Assembly (NCBI RefSeq): GCF_009796865.1
Contig: NZ_CP047028.1
Location: 868,001-932,000, forward strand
DNA length: 64,000 bases
DNA from: Formosa sp. L2A11
GTDB taxonomy: Bacteria; Bacteroidota; Bacteroidia; Flavobacteriales; Flavobacteriaceae
Direction of reading: 5' to 3'
The number at the start of each line of letters is the position of its first letter. Positions within the stretch are counted from its first letter, which is position 1. Below the pieces are notes generated by a model. The model saw only the letters and a list, made by a program, of their open reading frames with translations. It ran no database searches and was not told where the DNA came from. This document shows, piece after piece, positions 8,820 through 17,376 of this stretch. Made by a program: the position numbers and the translations under genes.

Positions 8820-9071
8820 TAGCTTTTAAAAATTATAGCCAATGCTTATAACATATCATTTATATCAGAAATTAAAACCTAAATCACTCTAGTTTTACTA
8901 TCATTTTTTAATCTTGAATATTGAAAAGCTTATGCCGAAAATATTTATAAAATAGTATAATTAATTATGAACCACTATGTATTTCTGAACGTATTCGGCA
9001 GTATACTAATGATTCACGCACTGCTCACGCCTGAAGTTAGTTCTACTTCTCAAACTCAATCTAATCACTAA

Positions 9072-9872
9072 TTACTTCTCCTTAAAATATGCCTTAAGTT
9101 TCACGCCAGGATTTGTGGCTCTATTTATAAACCCATGATACAGACTGCTCATCACTAAAAGTATAGCGGCTCCCATTGCGGTATAAGCGACAGTGGCATT
9201 AGCATCAGTATTCGCCACATAAATAGCCACTAAGGCCCAAGCACCAACCATGGCAAATTCTCTCATATTTCTTTTCCAAGTTACTACTAGATTTATTGCT
9301 GTGGCTATACCTATAAGACTAATGGCCCAAAATGTGGGAGACAGACCAAAACCATCCCAATTATATTTTACTAATACGGCAGAAACGTTGGCAATACTTG
9401 CCACGGTAACCCAACCACTATAAATTACAAAAGGCCACCAAAGAAAAGCAATCACAGAAATTGGAGCATCGAACAATTCCATGCTGTTTTTTAGCACGAT
9501 CTGAATTAAAGAAAATAGCAAAAGAAAAATAAACACAGACGATAACGCTGTATAGTTATAGATCCAGGCTAGAATCCATAAGCAATTGGCAACGCAAGAC
9601 AGCACGAACCACCAGCTTGTTTTCAACACAAAATCGTCGTCTCTTACCTTAACAAAAAGACTTCGCCCTTGGTATATTACAAATCCTAAAACCAGCACAT
9701 AAATTAATCCCCAAATGGAAAAGGCATAGCCTGCAGGTGTAAATAAAGTATGGTATTGTTTAGAGACTTCGCCAATAGTTGTATTATTTAATATGCCGGT
9801 ATTCGAAACATAGTTCAAGATAACCATACCTATAAAACTAATTCCATTTACTAGTTGTAGTTGCTTTTTCAT
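9072..9872 (-). CDS. Tryptophan-rich (TspO/MBR-like) integral membrane protein
   Basis: A 266-residue protein with about eight hydrophobic membrane segments and many Trp residues (SIWGLIYV, LAWIYN, FLWWPFVIYSGW, PTFWAISL). The FTPAGYAFSIWGLIY segment is typical of Bacteroidota proteins annotated as tryptophan-rich sensory protein. The classical five-helix TspO is about 160 residues, so this is a longer relative. TspO proteins bind porphyrins and sterol-like ligands; whether this one does is unknown. It is monocistronic, with a terminator-like hairpin upstream (9956-9994) separating it from the PfpI gene. Confidence 0.7.
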   Translation of the reverse strand: MKKQLQLVNGISFIGMVILNYVSNTGILNNTTIGEVSKQYHTLFTPAGYAFSIWGLIYVLVLGFVIYQGRSLFVKVRDDDFVLKTSWWFVLSCVANCLWILAWIYNYTALSSVFIFLLLFSLIQIVLKNSMELFDAPISVIAFLWWPFVIYSGWVTVASIANVSAVLVKYNWDGFGLSPTFWAISLIGIATAINLVVTWKRNMREFAMVGAWALVAIYVANTDANATVAYTAMGAAILLVMSSLYHGFINRATNPGVKLKAYFKEK

Positions 9873-9955
9873 ACCATTCTTTTTATGAGGTCATAATGCA
9901 TTAAAACCTATTGTAATTTAATGTTTTTATGTGGAGATTTAAATGATTACATATT

Positions 9956-9994
9956 AAAAAGGGTTAGATTTTAGATCATCTAACCCTTTTTTTT
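9956..9994 (-). terminator. Rho-independent terminator (both orientations)
   Basis: GGGTTAGAT (9961-9969) pairs perfectly with ATCTAACCC (9978-9986) around an 8-nt loop, flanked by an A-run and a T-run. It ends the minus-strand PfpI gene, whose stop is at 10014. Confidence 0.85.
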
Positions 9995-10013
9995 GAATAA
10001 GTTTACGTAAACC

Positions 10014-10574
10014 CTATGCGGTTTGCATATCGTGCTTACCTTCCTTAATTTCTTCTATAACCTTAGCATTAAATGCTGGTAAATCTTCTGGAGAACGGCT
10101 AGTTACTAAACCTTGGTCTACAACAACCTCTTGATCTACCCATTTTGCACCAGCGTTAATGATATCTGTTTTAATAGAATGGAAAGACGTGACTTTTCTT
10201 CCTTGTAACACATCGGCTTCTGCCAATAACCAAGGTGCATGACAAATAGCAGCTACTGGTTTATGGTTTTCGAAAAACGACTTCACAAAGCTTATAGCTT
10301 TAGTTTCTCGTCTTAATAAATCTGGGTTTATAACACCTCCTGGAAGTACCAGCGCGTTATAATCTGATTGAGACACTTGGTCTAAAGTTTTATCTACTTT
10401 ATAAGCATCTCCCCAATCTCCATCGGCCCAAGCTTTAATCTCTCCAGACTCTAGAGACACTATGTGCACTTCGGCTCCTGCTTCTAACAAAGCGTCTTTA
10501 GGCGATTTTAATTCACTTTCTTCAAATCCGTTGGTTGCTAAAATAGCAACAGTCTTATGTTTTAAATCTTTCAT
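10014..10574 (-). CDS. DJ-1/PfpI family glutamine-amidotransferase-like protein
   Basis: A 186-residue class I glutamine-amidotransferase-fold protein of the PfpI/YhbO branch. The nucleophile elbow AICHAPW carries C111 and H112; the acidic partner is probably E19 or E20 in NGFEESEL. The LVLPGGVINPDLLR segment is typical of the subfamily. Members are reported as stress-induced proteases, or as deglycases/glyoxalases acting on glycated substrates; the exact activity is contested and not visible here. It is flanked downstream by a strong terminator and looks monocistronic. The length matches the family. Confidence 0.88.
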   Translation of the reverse strand: MKDLKHKTVAILATNGFEESELKSPKDALLEAGAEVHIVSLESGEIKAWADGDWGDAYKVDKTLDQVSQSDYNALVLPGGVINPDLLRRETKAISFVKSFFENHKPVAAICHAPWLLAEADVLQGRKVTSFHSIKTDIINAGAKWVDQEVVVDQGLVTSRSPEDLPAFNAKVIEEIKEGKHDMQTA

Positions 10575-10734
10575 TTTAATAATTTTTAATATGCATTATA
10601 CTTTACAGATGAATTACGTGTTGGGAGTACTAACAAATGACTCGCCCCTATAATTCCTCCGTTTTTATCTGTTACAAAGTTCAGAAACAGCTCTCACTCT
10701 TATTGACACGAATACATGAAAAATGAACGCAAAT

Positions 10735-10766
10735 AAAAAAGTCACTCCCAATGGAATGACTTTTTC
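10735..10766 (-). terminator. Rho-independent terminator of the methyltransferase gene
   Basis: GTCACTCC (10741-10748) pairs with GGAATGAC (10753-10760). The single mismatch becomes a G-U pair on the minus strand, favouring termination of the gene at 10800-11867. An A-run and a T-run flank it. Confidence 0.75.
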
Positions 10767-10799
10767 TATATATTAACATGTGATGACTACTATTATTAT

Positions 10800-11867
10800 T
10801 TACGCATGAACCAATACCCAAAGTTCAACGTCTTCGGTTGCACGCCAATGCTGATCGCGCTTAGTGTGGTTTGAAGCTGCTTTCACTGTGCGCTTAAGGC
10901 ATTGCTCTAATTTAAATCGCCCGCCTACATCTAACTCATCTGCTATAGGATGCGCTTCTGTAACCTGAGTGAGTTGTGCTAAATTAGAAAATATAAGAAC
11001 CAACTTTCCTTCGGGTAACAAACGTTTTTTAGCAGCCTCAAAGAAATCAGGAAATAAGGTATCTGGATAAGAAATGGCTGCATCATTGGTATCCAAATCA
11101 TGAGTTGCAGGCAACCAAGGCGGATTAAAAACAATGAGTTCGGTTTGCTTTTCCCATTTACCAAAGAGCGGTGCAAAATCTAATTCTATTTTTCTAGAGA
11201 GTTTGGTAGCGCCCATAGATTCCGTGAGTCCTACAATAGCATTCGGATTGGTATCGGTTCCAAAGACTTTCTGAAAACCAAATTTCACCAATTGAAAAGC
11301 TAAAACGCCACTTCCTATACCGACATCTATAGCCGATTTTTTTAGTCCGTTATAACGCTTCAACCAATTATCGAAAAGTATTAAATGATCGAATCGTGTA
11401 GGGAAATACACCCCATAATACGGATGAATTTTACTTCGCAACACCGGCAAGTCAATTCCGTTTTTATACCATTGCCAAGCGCTATTTAAACCTTGCACTT
11501 TAGTAAATGGCAGTAAAAAACGTATCTCTTCGGGATATAGTTTAGCCAACCAACCAATAGCAGGGGCTTTTTTTACAATTAATTTATGGTTTACAATTTC
11601 TATATAAATCAGCTTAGATAACTTCTGATAGGCTAAACGATACGCACGCTGTTCAATAAACGTCCCATTAGGAAAACGCTTTTTTAAATGCTGATGCAGC
11701 GCTTTAAGCAAATCTAAACCATCGCTATAAAATGCTGTAATTAACACGGGCTTACCCGCTTCTAAAGACTTAATAGTAAGCGCTACATTTGAAGCACGGC
11801 TAAAAGCTATTAAAGGCTGTTCCGGAAAGAAAGGCGTGGGTTTGTTTACACGTAGATCTGCACTCAT
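10800..11867 (-). CDS. Class I SAM-dependent methyltransferase (NPPW type)
   Basis: A 355-residue protein with an N-terminal region of about 170 residues of unknown fold, then a Rossmann methyltransferase domain. Motif I is DVGIGSG (181-187) and motif IV is NPPW (248-251), the signature of enzymes methylating amide or exocyclic amino nitrogens in rRNA, DNA or release factors (RsmC/PrmC-like). The substrate cannot be read from the sequence; an rRNA small-subunit N2-guanine target is one option because two-domain RsmC-type enzymes have similar layout, but that is inference. It is monocistronic with its own terminator, followed by the PfpI gene on the same strand. Confidence 0.8.
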   Translation of the reverse strand: MSADLRVNKPTPFFPEQPLIAFSRASNVALTIKSLEAGKPVLITAFYSDGLDLLKALHQHLKKRFPNGTFIEQRAYRLAYQKLSKLIYIEIVNHKLIVKKAPAIGWLAKLYPEEIRFLLPFTKVQGLNSAWQWYKNGIDLPVLRSKIHPYYGVYFPTRFDHLILFDNWLKRYNGLKKSAIDVGIGSGVLAFQLVKFGFQKVFGTDTNPNAIVGLTESMGATKLSRKIELDFAPLFGKWEKQTELIVFNPPWLPATHDLDTNDAAISYPDTLFPDFFEAAKKRLLPEGKLVLIFSNLAQLTQVTEAHPIADELDVGGRFKLEQCLKRTVKAASNHTKRDQHWRATEDVELWVLVHA

Positions 11868-12410
11868 GGTTTGATTTAAATAAAAACGGATTGCAGAGTA
11901 ATGAGGAACGCAAAGCGAAAGATTAAAATGACTATAACATAGTTACTTACTAGCAATCAGGCATTAAATTGGCCGCTAGAGTTTAAATTAATCAATACAG
12001 AGACTTTAAGTGAAAGCCAATATACTTCGTTGCAGTTGTGCGAAAGAAAACAATTAATATCAACAGATAAATTATAAGATGACAAAGATACTTTATTAAA
12101 ATCCATAACACCAATAACACCAAACTATTATCTATCAATCCATAAATAGAAAAAGTTAGAATAATTATAGATATAGACAAATTCAGAAAGCAATAAGGTG
12201 CAAAATTTACAAACTAGAATTTAAAACAAACACACATAAGCTTAACAAATTAAAAAAACACCCGTAAGCTAGACCAATATAGAGTGCTTTAAATGTAGAA
12301 GCGAAAAACAACATATTGTAAGTCTATAATATGTTAAATAAATCTAAATTTCATATAGATAATGAGCTCGTAAATAATTATCTTTAGGGACAAACTAACC
12401 CCAATTTAAA
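11868..12410. other. 543-bp AT-rich intergenic region between divergent genes
   Basis: Contains the start regions of the minus-strand methyltransferase and the plus-strand secreted protein. A minus-strand open frame at 11992-12180 (62 residues, two hydrophobic stretches) could encode a small membrane protein, but it has no recognisable homology and no promoter I can point to. A near-consensus -7 element (TATCTTTA, 12379-12386) serves the downstream gene. I see no RNA gene, IS end or repeat in the remainder. Confidence 0.4.
12379..12386 (+). promoter_or_regulatory. Probable -7 element of the 12411 gene
   Basis: TATCTTTA matches 7 of 8 positions of TAnnTTTG, 24 bases upstream of the ATG. No TTG is visible at the right upstream spacing. 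Confidence 0.35.
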
Positions 12411-13661
12411 ATGAAAACACCTATATTCAAATTCATCCTTTTACCCCTGTTCTTTTTTCTGTTTTTTAATATATCTTCAGCTCAAGAAAATTTCTTATCT
12501 GGCTACGTCGTTTCAACTACAGGAGACACGATTTCTGGTTATATCGATATTAAAGATTGGAAAACAAACCCTAAAGAAATAACCTTTAAAAAGGAATTAA
12601 ATCAAAATCCAATTATATACGACACTTCGTCTATAAAATATTTTAACGCGCAAGACAATGCATATATAAGCGCAATTGTAGATATAGAAATAAGCTCTAG
12701 AGATATTCAAAATTTAGAAAATGATGCAAATTTAAAATTAGAAAAAAGAGATGTGTTTCTAAAAGTTTTAATAAACGGGAACAAGAGCCTTTATTACTAT
12801 AAAGATGAGCTCAATAAAACTAATTTTTATATCAAGGAGAATGATAAATTTATACTCCTACCACATAAAACCTACTTAAAGGAAACTGTTAATATTGTAG
12901 AAAATAACCAATACAAAGGGCAACTAATTTTTTATCTTAATGATTGTAAAAACATCCAATCACAAATTAATAATGCAACTTACACACAAGAAAGCTTAAC
13001 CTCTGTTTTTGAAAAATATTATAAATGTATAGGTTCAGAAATAAACTTTAAAAGTACGAAGGAAAAAACAGCGCTAGAATTTGGTATTGTTGCAGGAATT
13101 ACGAACACTAATCTAAAGTTTAATAATAAAAAACACAGTATCTATTTAAATGGAGATTATGACTCATCTACCAATTTGGCAGCAGGATTATTTCTAGATA
13201 TTGTCTTTCCTAAAAACAATAACAAATGGTCTATCCATAACGAATTATTATACACGTCTTACAGCACGAAAAACACCTATATAGATTACGATACCACAGA
13301 CACGTATTCCTCATACAATTCTGAAATTGGACATACATTTATAGAATTAAATAACCTTTTACGTTACACGCAACCGTTAGGTAAATTATCTGTATTTTTT
13401 AACGGTGGAATATCTAGTGGTTTTGTAATAAGTGATGAAAACTATTTAAAAGCAGAACGCCACAACTACTCTAATGTAATTATAACAGAAGCTGAAGCAA
13501 CACCAAACTCAAGTACTTTTGAATTTGGATTTTCACTAGGAACAGGAATAACCTACCAAAACATAGGATTAGATATAAGATACAAATTTTCTAAAGGAGT
13601 CTTTTCTCAATTTGATTCTAAAATCAATAGATTATACGTACTCTTGAGTTATAAAATATAA
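12411..13661 (+). CDS. Secreted protein with C-terminal outer-membrane beta-barrel-like domain
   Basis: 416 residues. The N-terminus is a clear signal peptide (MKTPIFKFILLPLFFFLFF, cleavage probably after SSAQ near residue 25). Residues about 30-110 (GYVVSTTGDTISGYIDIKDW) resemble the small soluble N-terminal domain seen in many flavobacterial barrel proteins. The C-terminal half from about 220 (LEFGIVAGITNTNLKF onward) alternates aromatic and polar residues in strand-sized blocks and ends in YVLLSYKI, as expected of a PorT-type outer membrane barrel. The role is unknown. It is monocistronic in a locally AT-rich setting. Confidence 0.75.
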   Translation: MKTPIFKFILLPLFFFLFFNISSAQENFLSGYVVSTTGDTISGYIDIKDWKTNPKEITFKKELNQNPIIYDTSSIKYFNAQDNAYISAIVDIEISSRDIQNLENDANLKLEKRDVFLKVLINGNKSLYYYKDELNKTNFYIKENDKFILLPHKTYLKETVNIVENNQYKGQLIFYLNDCKNIQSQINNATYTQESLTSVFEKYYKCIGSEINFKSTKEKTALEFGIVAGITNTNLKFNNKKHSIYLNGDYDSSTNLAAGLFLDIVFPKNNNKWSIHNELLYTSYSTKNTYIDYDTTDTYSSYNSEIGHTFIELNNLLRYTQPLGKLSVFFNGGISSGFVISDENYLKAERHNYSNVIITEAEATPNSSTFEFGFSLGTGITYQNIGLDIRYKFSKGVFSQFDSKINRLYVLLSYKI

Positions 13662-13721
13662 TAGTAAAAAAACACAGCCGCTTTTAATTCAGAATACTAA
13701 AAGCAATTAAGATATTTATAA

Positions 13722-13729
13722 TAACTTTG
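13722..13729 (+). promoter_or_regulatory. -7 element of the 13753 gene
   Basis: TAACTTTG is an exact TAnnTTTG, 24 bases upstream of the ATG at 13753. Confidence 0.5.
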
Positions 13730-13752
13730 AAGACTGTAAAAAATCAATAAAT

Positions 13753-14664
13753 ATGTTTAAAAAACTGGTAGCCATAGAACCCGTAAGTTTGATTCCGATG
13801 GCTGAGAAAAAATTACAATCCCTTGCAGAAGAAGTAATCTTATATGAAGATATGCCATCTTCTGTAAACGAGATCGTAAAACGTATTGGAGATGCAGATG
13901 CTGTACTTTTAAGTTATACAACCACGCTAGGTAAAGATGCAATAGCACAATGCCCAAATATTGTATACATAGGTATGTGTTGCTCTTTATATACACCAGA
14001 AAGTGCTAATGTAGATATTGAATATGCCAACTCACGAAACATAACCGTTACTGGAATTCGTGACTACGGAGACGAAGGCGTTGTAGAATATGTAATTAGC
14101 GAATTAGTAAACGCTTTACACGGATTTGGCATAAATCCTGACGGAAGCCCAAGAACACCTTGGAACGGATTACCTTCTGAAATTACAGGCTTAAAAGTAG
14201 GTATTGTAGGTTTAGGAAAATCCGGAGGCATGATTGCAGATGCTATCCACTTTTTTGGAGCTAAAGTCTCTTATTATTCTAGAACTAAAAAACCTGAAGC
14301 AGAAATTAAAGGCTATCAATATTTACCTTTAAAGAAATTACTTTCGGAAAACGAAGTCATTATTACCTGTTTAAATAAAAACACCATTCTTTTGCATAAT
14401 GAAGAATTTAATGCCTTCGGAAATCATAAAATACTATTTAACACAGGCTTATCTCCTGCGTGGGACGACCAACCTTTTAACGCTTGGTTAAAAGAAGATA
14501 ACCGTGTGTATTGTGACACACTTGGCGCTTTAGGAGACAAAGCACTATTAAATCACCCGCATGTAAACTGTGTCAATATATCTGTAGGAAGAACAAAACA
14601 GGCTTTCGACCGCTTAAGTGACAAAGTGATACATAATATTGAAAGTTTCCTTAAAAAAGCATAA
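13753..14664 (+). CDS. D-isomer-specific 2-hydroxyacid dehydrogenase homologue, catalytic Arg absent
   Basis: 303 residues with the two-lobed fold of D-2-hydroxyacid dehydrogenases: flavodoxin-like N-lobe, then a Rossmann NAD-binding domain with GLGKSG (153-158). The family normally carries a substrate-binding Arg in an NxxRG motif after the sixth Rossmann strand. Here the equivalent reads NTGLSP (230-235), with no Arg. The C-terminal HPHVNCVNIS segment keeps a His, but the canonical Glu/His relay is not clear to me. It may bind NAD and act on an unusual substrate, or be non-catalytic. It has its own promoter and ends at a bidirectional terminator. Confidence 0.82.
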   Translation: MFKKLVAIEPVSLIPMAEKKLQSLAEEVILYEDMPSSVNEIVKRIGDADAVLLSYTTTLGKDAIAQCPNIVYIGMCCSLYTPESANVDIEYANSRNITVTGIRDYGDEGVVEYVISELVNALHGFGINPDGSPRTPWNGLPSEITGLKVGIVGLGKSGGMIADAIHFFGAKVSYYSRTKKPEAEIKGYQYLPLKKLLSENEVIITCLNKNTILLHNEEFNAFGNHKILFNTGLSPAWDDQPFNAWLKEDNRVYCDTLGALGDKALLNHPHVNCVNISVGRTKQAFDRLSDKVIHNIESFLKKA

Positions 14665-14713
14665 CCCTTCTTATCTTCAAATATAGATTAAGAACATAAT
14701 AAAATTAATACAC

Positions 14714-14747
14714 AAAAAGAGGCTACCCAATTGGTAACCTCTTTTTT
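14714..14747. terminator. Bidirectional terminator between convergent genes
   Basis: AGAGGCTACC pairs with GGTAACCTCT around a CAAT loop, with an A-run on the left and a T-run on the right. The single C/A mismatch is a G-U pair on the minus strand. It serves the dehydrogenase homologue (plus) and the DUF2853 gene (minus). Confidence 0.85.
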
Positions 14748-14771
14748 AATTATCAATAAAGTGCTTCTATA

Positions 14772-15104
14772 TTAACGTAATGCTTCAGATACTAAATAAT
14801 AAAATGCAGGTCTACTTTTCATTTTAATGGCAGACATTTTTCCTACTACACTTGTAATTGCAGCCATAGCTTTATCTTTATCTTTTACCCCTAATTTTTT
14901 CTCTACAAAATTACGACGTACGGTTTCTAATTCTGAAGCATCTGTTCCAGAAACTAAAACAGCATCTTTATTATTTACCATCGTTTTTAAACTATTTACA
15001 TAGCCGTCTAATTTTTCATCGTCTATACTACTTACACCACAATCGGTTAATTGTTTAACAGCAGTAGCTTTTAGCTGAGCTAATTTTGACTTTAGATCAC
15101 TCAT
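14772..15104 (-). CDS. DUF2853 family protein
   Basis: A 110-residue soluble, mostly helical protein. The pattern DEKLDGYVNSLKTMV followed by SELETVRRNFVEKKLGVKD matches my recollection of DUF2853, a small family of unknown function in marine bacteria and Bacteroidota. There is no signal peptide or membrane segment. It is monocistronic, followed by a bidirectional terminator. I can say nothing firmer about its role. Confidence 0.68.
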   Translation of the reverse strand: MSDLKSKLAQLKATAVKQLTDCGVSSIDDEKLDGYVNSLKTMVNNKDAVLVSGTDASELETVRRNFVEKKLGVKDKDKAMAAITSVVGKMSAIKMKSRPAFYYLVSEALR

Positions 15105-15464
15105 GTTTTAAAATTTTAAATTATTAATTAATTCACTTTAATGATAGTAAGTTAAAAAATAAATATTTAAAAGACTGTTCATTAATGCAAATAATTATTT
15201 CTATAGGCGTTTAAATTAGAATTTTAAGATTTTGAAGTCTCTAAAAAACACTTAAAAAAGAACATCATTTAAAATTCAGAAAAAAATAAAAAAAAGGGAA
15301 ATGAATGCTTTTAAATTCCTGAAACTGATTTATTAAGCAAAAAAGGTGAGCTATATTATTAAAAATCAAAAAATAGCATCATACAATTTGGTAATCAAAT
15401 AGATTATCGTAAATTTGCAAACTCTTTTTAAGAGAGGAATGTTTAATAAATAAAATTAATTAGT
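15105..15464. other. 360-bp upstream region of rplM
   Basis: Very AT-rich spacer between the divergent DUF2853 and rplM genes. The last 80 bases carry the rplM promoter (15388-15417) and a short CTCTT-TTT-AAGAG hairpin at the predicted 5' end of the mRNA. The rest (15105-15380) shows no open frame or repeat that I can support. Confidence 0.5.
15388..15417 (+). promoter_or_regulatory. rplM-rpsI promoter (complete Bacteroidota consensus)
   Basis: TTG at 15388-15390 and TAAATTTG at 15410-15417 are separated by 19 bp, matching the TTG-N17-23-TAnnTTTG consensus of the Bacteroidota primary sigma factor. It is one of the two full matches seen in the window. Confidence 0.75.
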
Positions 15465-15920
15465 GTGAATACATTAAGCTACAAAACGATTTCAGCCAAC
15501 AAAGCTACTGTTAATAAAGAGTGGGTTTTAGTTGATGCTGAAGGTCAAAGTTTAGGTCGTTTAGCTTCTAAAGTTGCAAAACTTATTAGAGGTAAACACA
15601 AACCTAATTTCACACCACACGTTGATTGCGGAGATAACGTAATAGTTATTAATGCCGAAAAAATCAACTTAACAGGAAACAAGTGGAATGACAAAACGTA
15701 CATTCGTCACACAGGTTATCCAGGTGGTCAAAGAAGTTTAACTGCTACAGAATTGTTTGGAAAAGATCCAGCAAGGTTAGTAGAAAAATCAGTAAAAGGA
15801 ATGTTACCTAAAAATATTTTAGGTGCCGCTTTATTCCGTAATCTAAATGTTGTTTCTGGTACAGAGCATGCTTATGCAGCACAAAAACCTAAAACAATCA
15901 ACTTAAACGAATTCAAATAA
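15465..15920 (+). CDS. rplM: 50S ribosomal protein L13
   Basis: 151 residues, full length for the family. The N-terminus NTLSYKTISANKATV and the core VVDAEGQSLGRLASKVAKLI-like region (WVLVDAEGQSLGRLAS) identify L13, and GMLPKNILGAALFRNL is the conserved C-terminal segment. The start codon is GTG at 15465: no ATG precedes the conserved N-terminus. The leader between the promoter and GTG is about 40 nt and contains a small hairpin, which could allow autoregulation. The stop overlaps the rpsI ATG by one base (TAATG), so the two are translationally coupled. Confidence 0.97.
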   Translation: MNTLSYKTISANKATVNKEWVLVDAEGQSLGRLASKVAKLIRGKHKPNFTPHVDCGDNVIVINAEKINLTGNKWNDKTYIRHTGYPGGQRSLTATELFGKDPARLVEKSVKGMLPKNILGAALFRNLNVVSGTEHAYAAQKPKTINLNEFK

Positions 15921-16306
15921 TGGAAGTAATTCACAAAATTGGCCGTAGAAAGACGGCTGTTGCTCGTGTATATGTTGCCCCAGGTGAGGGTAAGATTACA
16001 GTGAACAAAAAAGACATGGCGGATTATTTTAGTACTGCAACTTTACAGTACAAAGTAAACCAACCTTTAACCATGACTAACAATGATGGCAACTTTGATA
16101 TTACAGTAAATGTATATGGAGGTGGTATTACTGGACAAGCAGAAGCAATCCGTTTAGCTATTTCTCGCGTTATGTGTGAAATCGATGCAGAAAACAGATT
16201 AATTCTTAAGCCAGAAGGTTTATTAACTAGAGACCCTAGAATGGTTGAACGTAAGAAATTCGGTCAGAAAAAAGCGCGTAAGAAATTCCAATTCTCAAAA
16301 CGTTAA
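15920..16306 (+). CDS. rpsI: 30S ribosomal protein S9
   Basis: 128 residues. It starts at IHKIGRRKTAVARVYV and ends in the basic tail RKKFGQKKARKKFQFSKR, whose terminal SKR reaches the P-site tRNA in known ribosomes. GGGITGQAEAIRLAISR is the family signature. It overlaps rplM by one base and completes the conserved L13-S9 operon. A terminator-like hairpin follows at 16318-16366. Confidence 0.98.
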   Translation: MEVIHKIGRRKTAVARVYVAPGEGKITVNKKDMADYFSTATLQYKVNQPLTMTNNDGNFDITVNVYGGGITGQAEAIRLAISRVMCEIDAENRLILKPEGLLTRDPRMVERKKFGQKKARKKFQFSKR

Positions 16307-16317
16307 TATCATCCTCA

Positions 16318-16366
16318 ACTCGATTGGGAATTGCTTCATAGGCTCTCTCAATCTGGTTGTTTTTTA
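16318..16366 (+). terminator. Terminator-like hairpin after rpsI
   Basis: GATTGGGA (16322-16329) pairs with TCTCAATC (16346-16353) including one G-U pair. Outer AAC/GTT pairs are possible, and a T-rich run follows at 16357-16365. It probably separates rplM-rpsI from rpsB. It could also be an attenuator in the rpsB leader. Confidence 0.45.
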
Positions 16367-16507
16367 AAAAATTTAAAACAAGTTATTGTTGTCCTAGTTG
16401 AAAAACAGGATTTAGTTTAGCATCTAAATGAAGCCAAAACGTTTAAAGTATTTTACTTAAAATGGAATGGAACATTGCTAATTCAACAGAACGTAAACTA
16501 TTACAAA

Positions 16508-17272
16508 ATGGCAAAAGTAGAAGTAAAAGACTTACTTGAAGCAGGTGTACACTTCGGTCACTTGACTCGTAAATGGGATCCAAACATGGCTCCTTACGTA
16601 TATATGGAACGTAACGGTATCCATATTATCAACTTATATAAAACTGCAGCAAAAATTGACGAAGCTGGTGAAGCATTAAGCAAAATCGCTGCTTCAGGAC
16701 GTAAAATCCTTTTCGTTGCAACAAAAAAGCAAGCTAAAGACATCGTATCAGAAAAAGCTGGGGCAATTAACATGCCTTACATTACTGAAAGATGGCCTGG
16801 TGGAATGTTAACTAACTTTGTTACTATTAGAAAAGCTGTTAAAAAAATGGCTTCTATTGATAGAATGAAGAAAGATGGTACATTCATGACACTTTCTAAA
16901 AAAGAACGTTTACAAGTTGATCGTTTAAGAGCTAAGTTAGAAAAAAACTTAGGTTCTATTAGCGACATGACTCGTTTACCAGGAGCTTTATTTGTAGTAG
17001 ACATTAAACGTGAGCATATCGCGATTAAAGAAGCACAAAAATTAAACATTCCAATATTTGCAATGGTAGATACTAACTCTGACCCTCGTCAAGTTGATTT
17101 CGTTATCCCTGCAAATGATGATGCTTCTAAATCTATCGATAAAGTTTTAACTCATGTTACTGGTGCTATTGCAGACGGTTTAGCAGAGCGTAAAGCAGAA
17201 AAAGATTCAGCTAAAGCTGACAAACCTGCACCTTCTAAGAAAGCAGAAACTGCTACCGAAGAAGAAGAATAA
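16508..17272 (+). CDS. rpsB: 30S ribosomal protein S2
   Basis: 254 residues from the ATG at 16508 (MAKVEVKDLLEAGVHFGH). The frame is open for eleven further codons upstream, but family alignments begin at this Met. Signatures seen: LLEAGVHFGHLTRKWDP and ALFVVDIKREHIAIKEA, then DTNSDPRQVDFVIPANDD. A C-terminal Lys/Ala/Glu-rich tail (about 225-254) is acidic and probably disordered. A 200-base leader with a terminator-like hairpin precedes it. rpsB is followed by an attenuator-like hairpin and tsf, the conserved rpsB-tsf order. Confidence 0.97.
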   Translation: MAKVEVKDLLEAGVHFGHLTRKWDPNMAPYVYMERNGIHIINLYKTAAKIDEAGEALSKIAASGRKILFVATKKQAKDIVSEKAGAINMPYITERWPGGMLTNFVTIRKAVKKMASIDRMKKDGTFMTLSKKERLQVDRLRAKLEKNLGSISDMTRLPGALFVVDIKREHIAIKEAQKLNIPIFAMVDTNSDPRQVDFVIPANDDASKSIDKVLTHVTGAIADGLAERKAEKDSAKADKPAPSKKAETATEEEE

Positions 17273-17302
17273 ACAACAAATAATCATTACATAACATAAT
17301 AT

Positions 17303-17354
17303 AAGTCGTTTAGTTCTTTTCTTTGCAGAAAAAAAATTGAACGACTTTTTTTTT
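17303..17354 (+). terminator. Terminator/attenuator between rpsB and tsf
   Basis: AAGTCGTT (17303-17310) pairs with AACGACTT (17340-17347), with further A/T pairing inside a long stem, followed by a run of T. It lies in the 104-bp rpsB-tsf spacer and probably lowers tsf expression relative to rpsB. Confidence 0.75.
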
Positions 17355-17376
17355 AAACTTATATTACTTAGAAATT

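Noticed and set aside
10462..10653. 63-codon plus-strand frame opposite the PfpI gene start
   Set aside because: Antisense shadow of a well-supported gene, without independent evidence.
11992..12180. 62-codon minus-strand frame with two hydrophobic stretches
   Set aside because: No promoter, no recognisable family, and Ile/Leu-rich frames are expected by chance in such AT-rich DNA; described only as part of the intergenic region.
15465..15467. Possible missed upstream ATG for rplM
   Set aside because: No ATG lies in frame before the conserved N-terminus; GTG fits the family alignment and the promoter distance.
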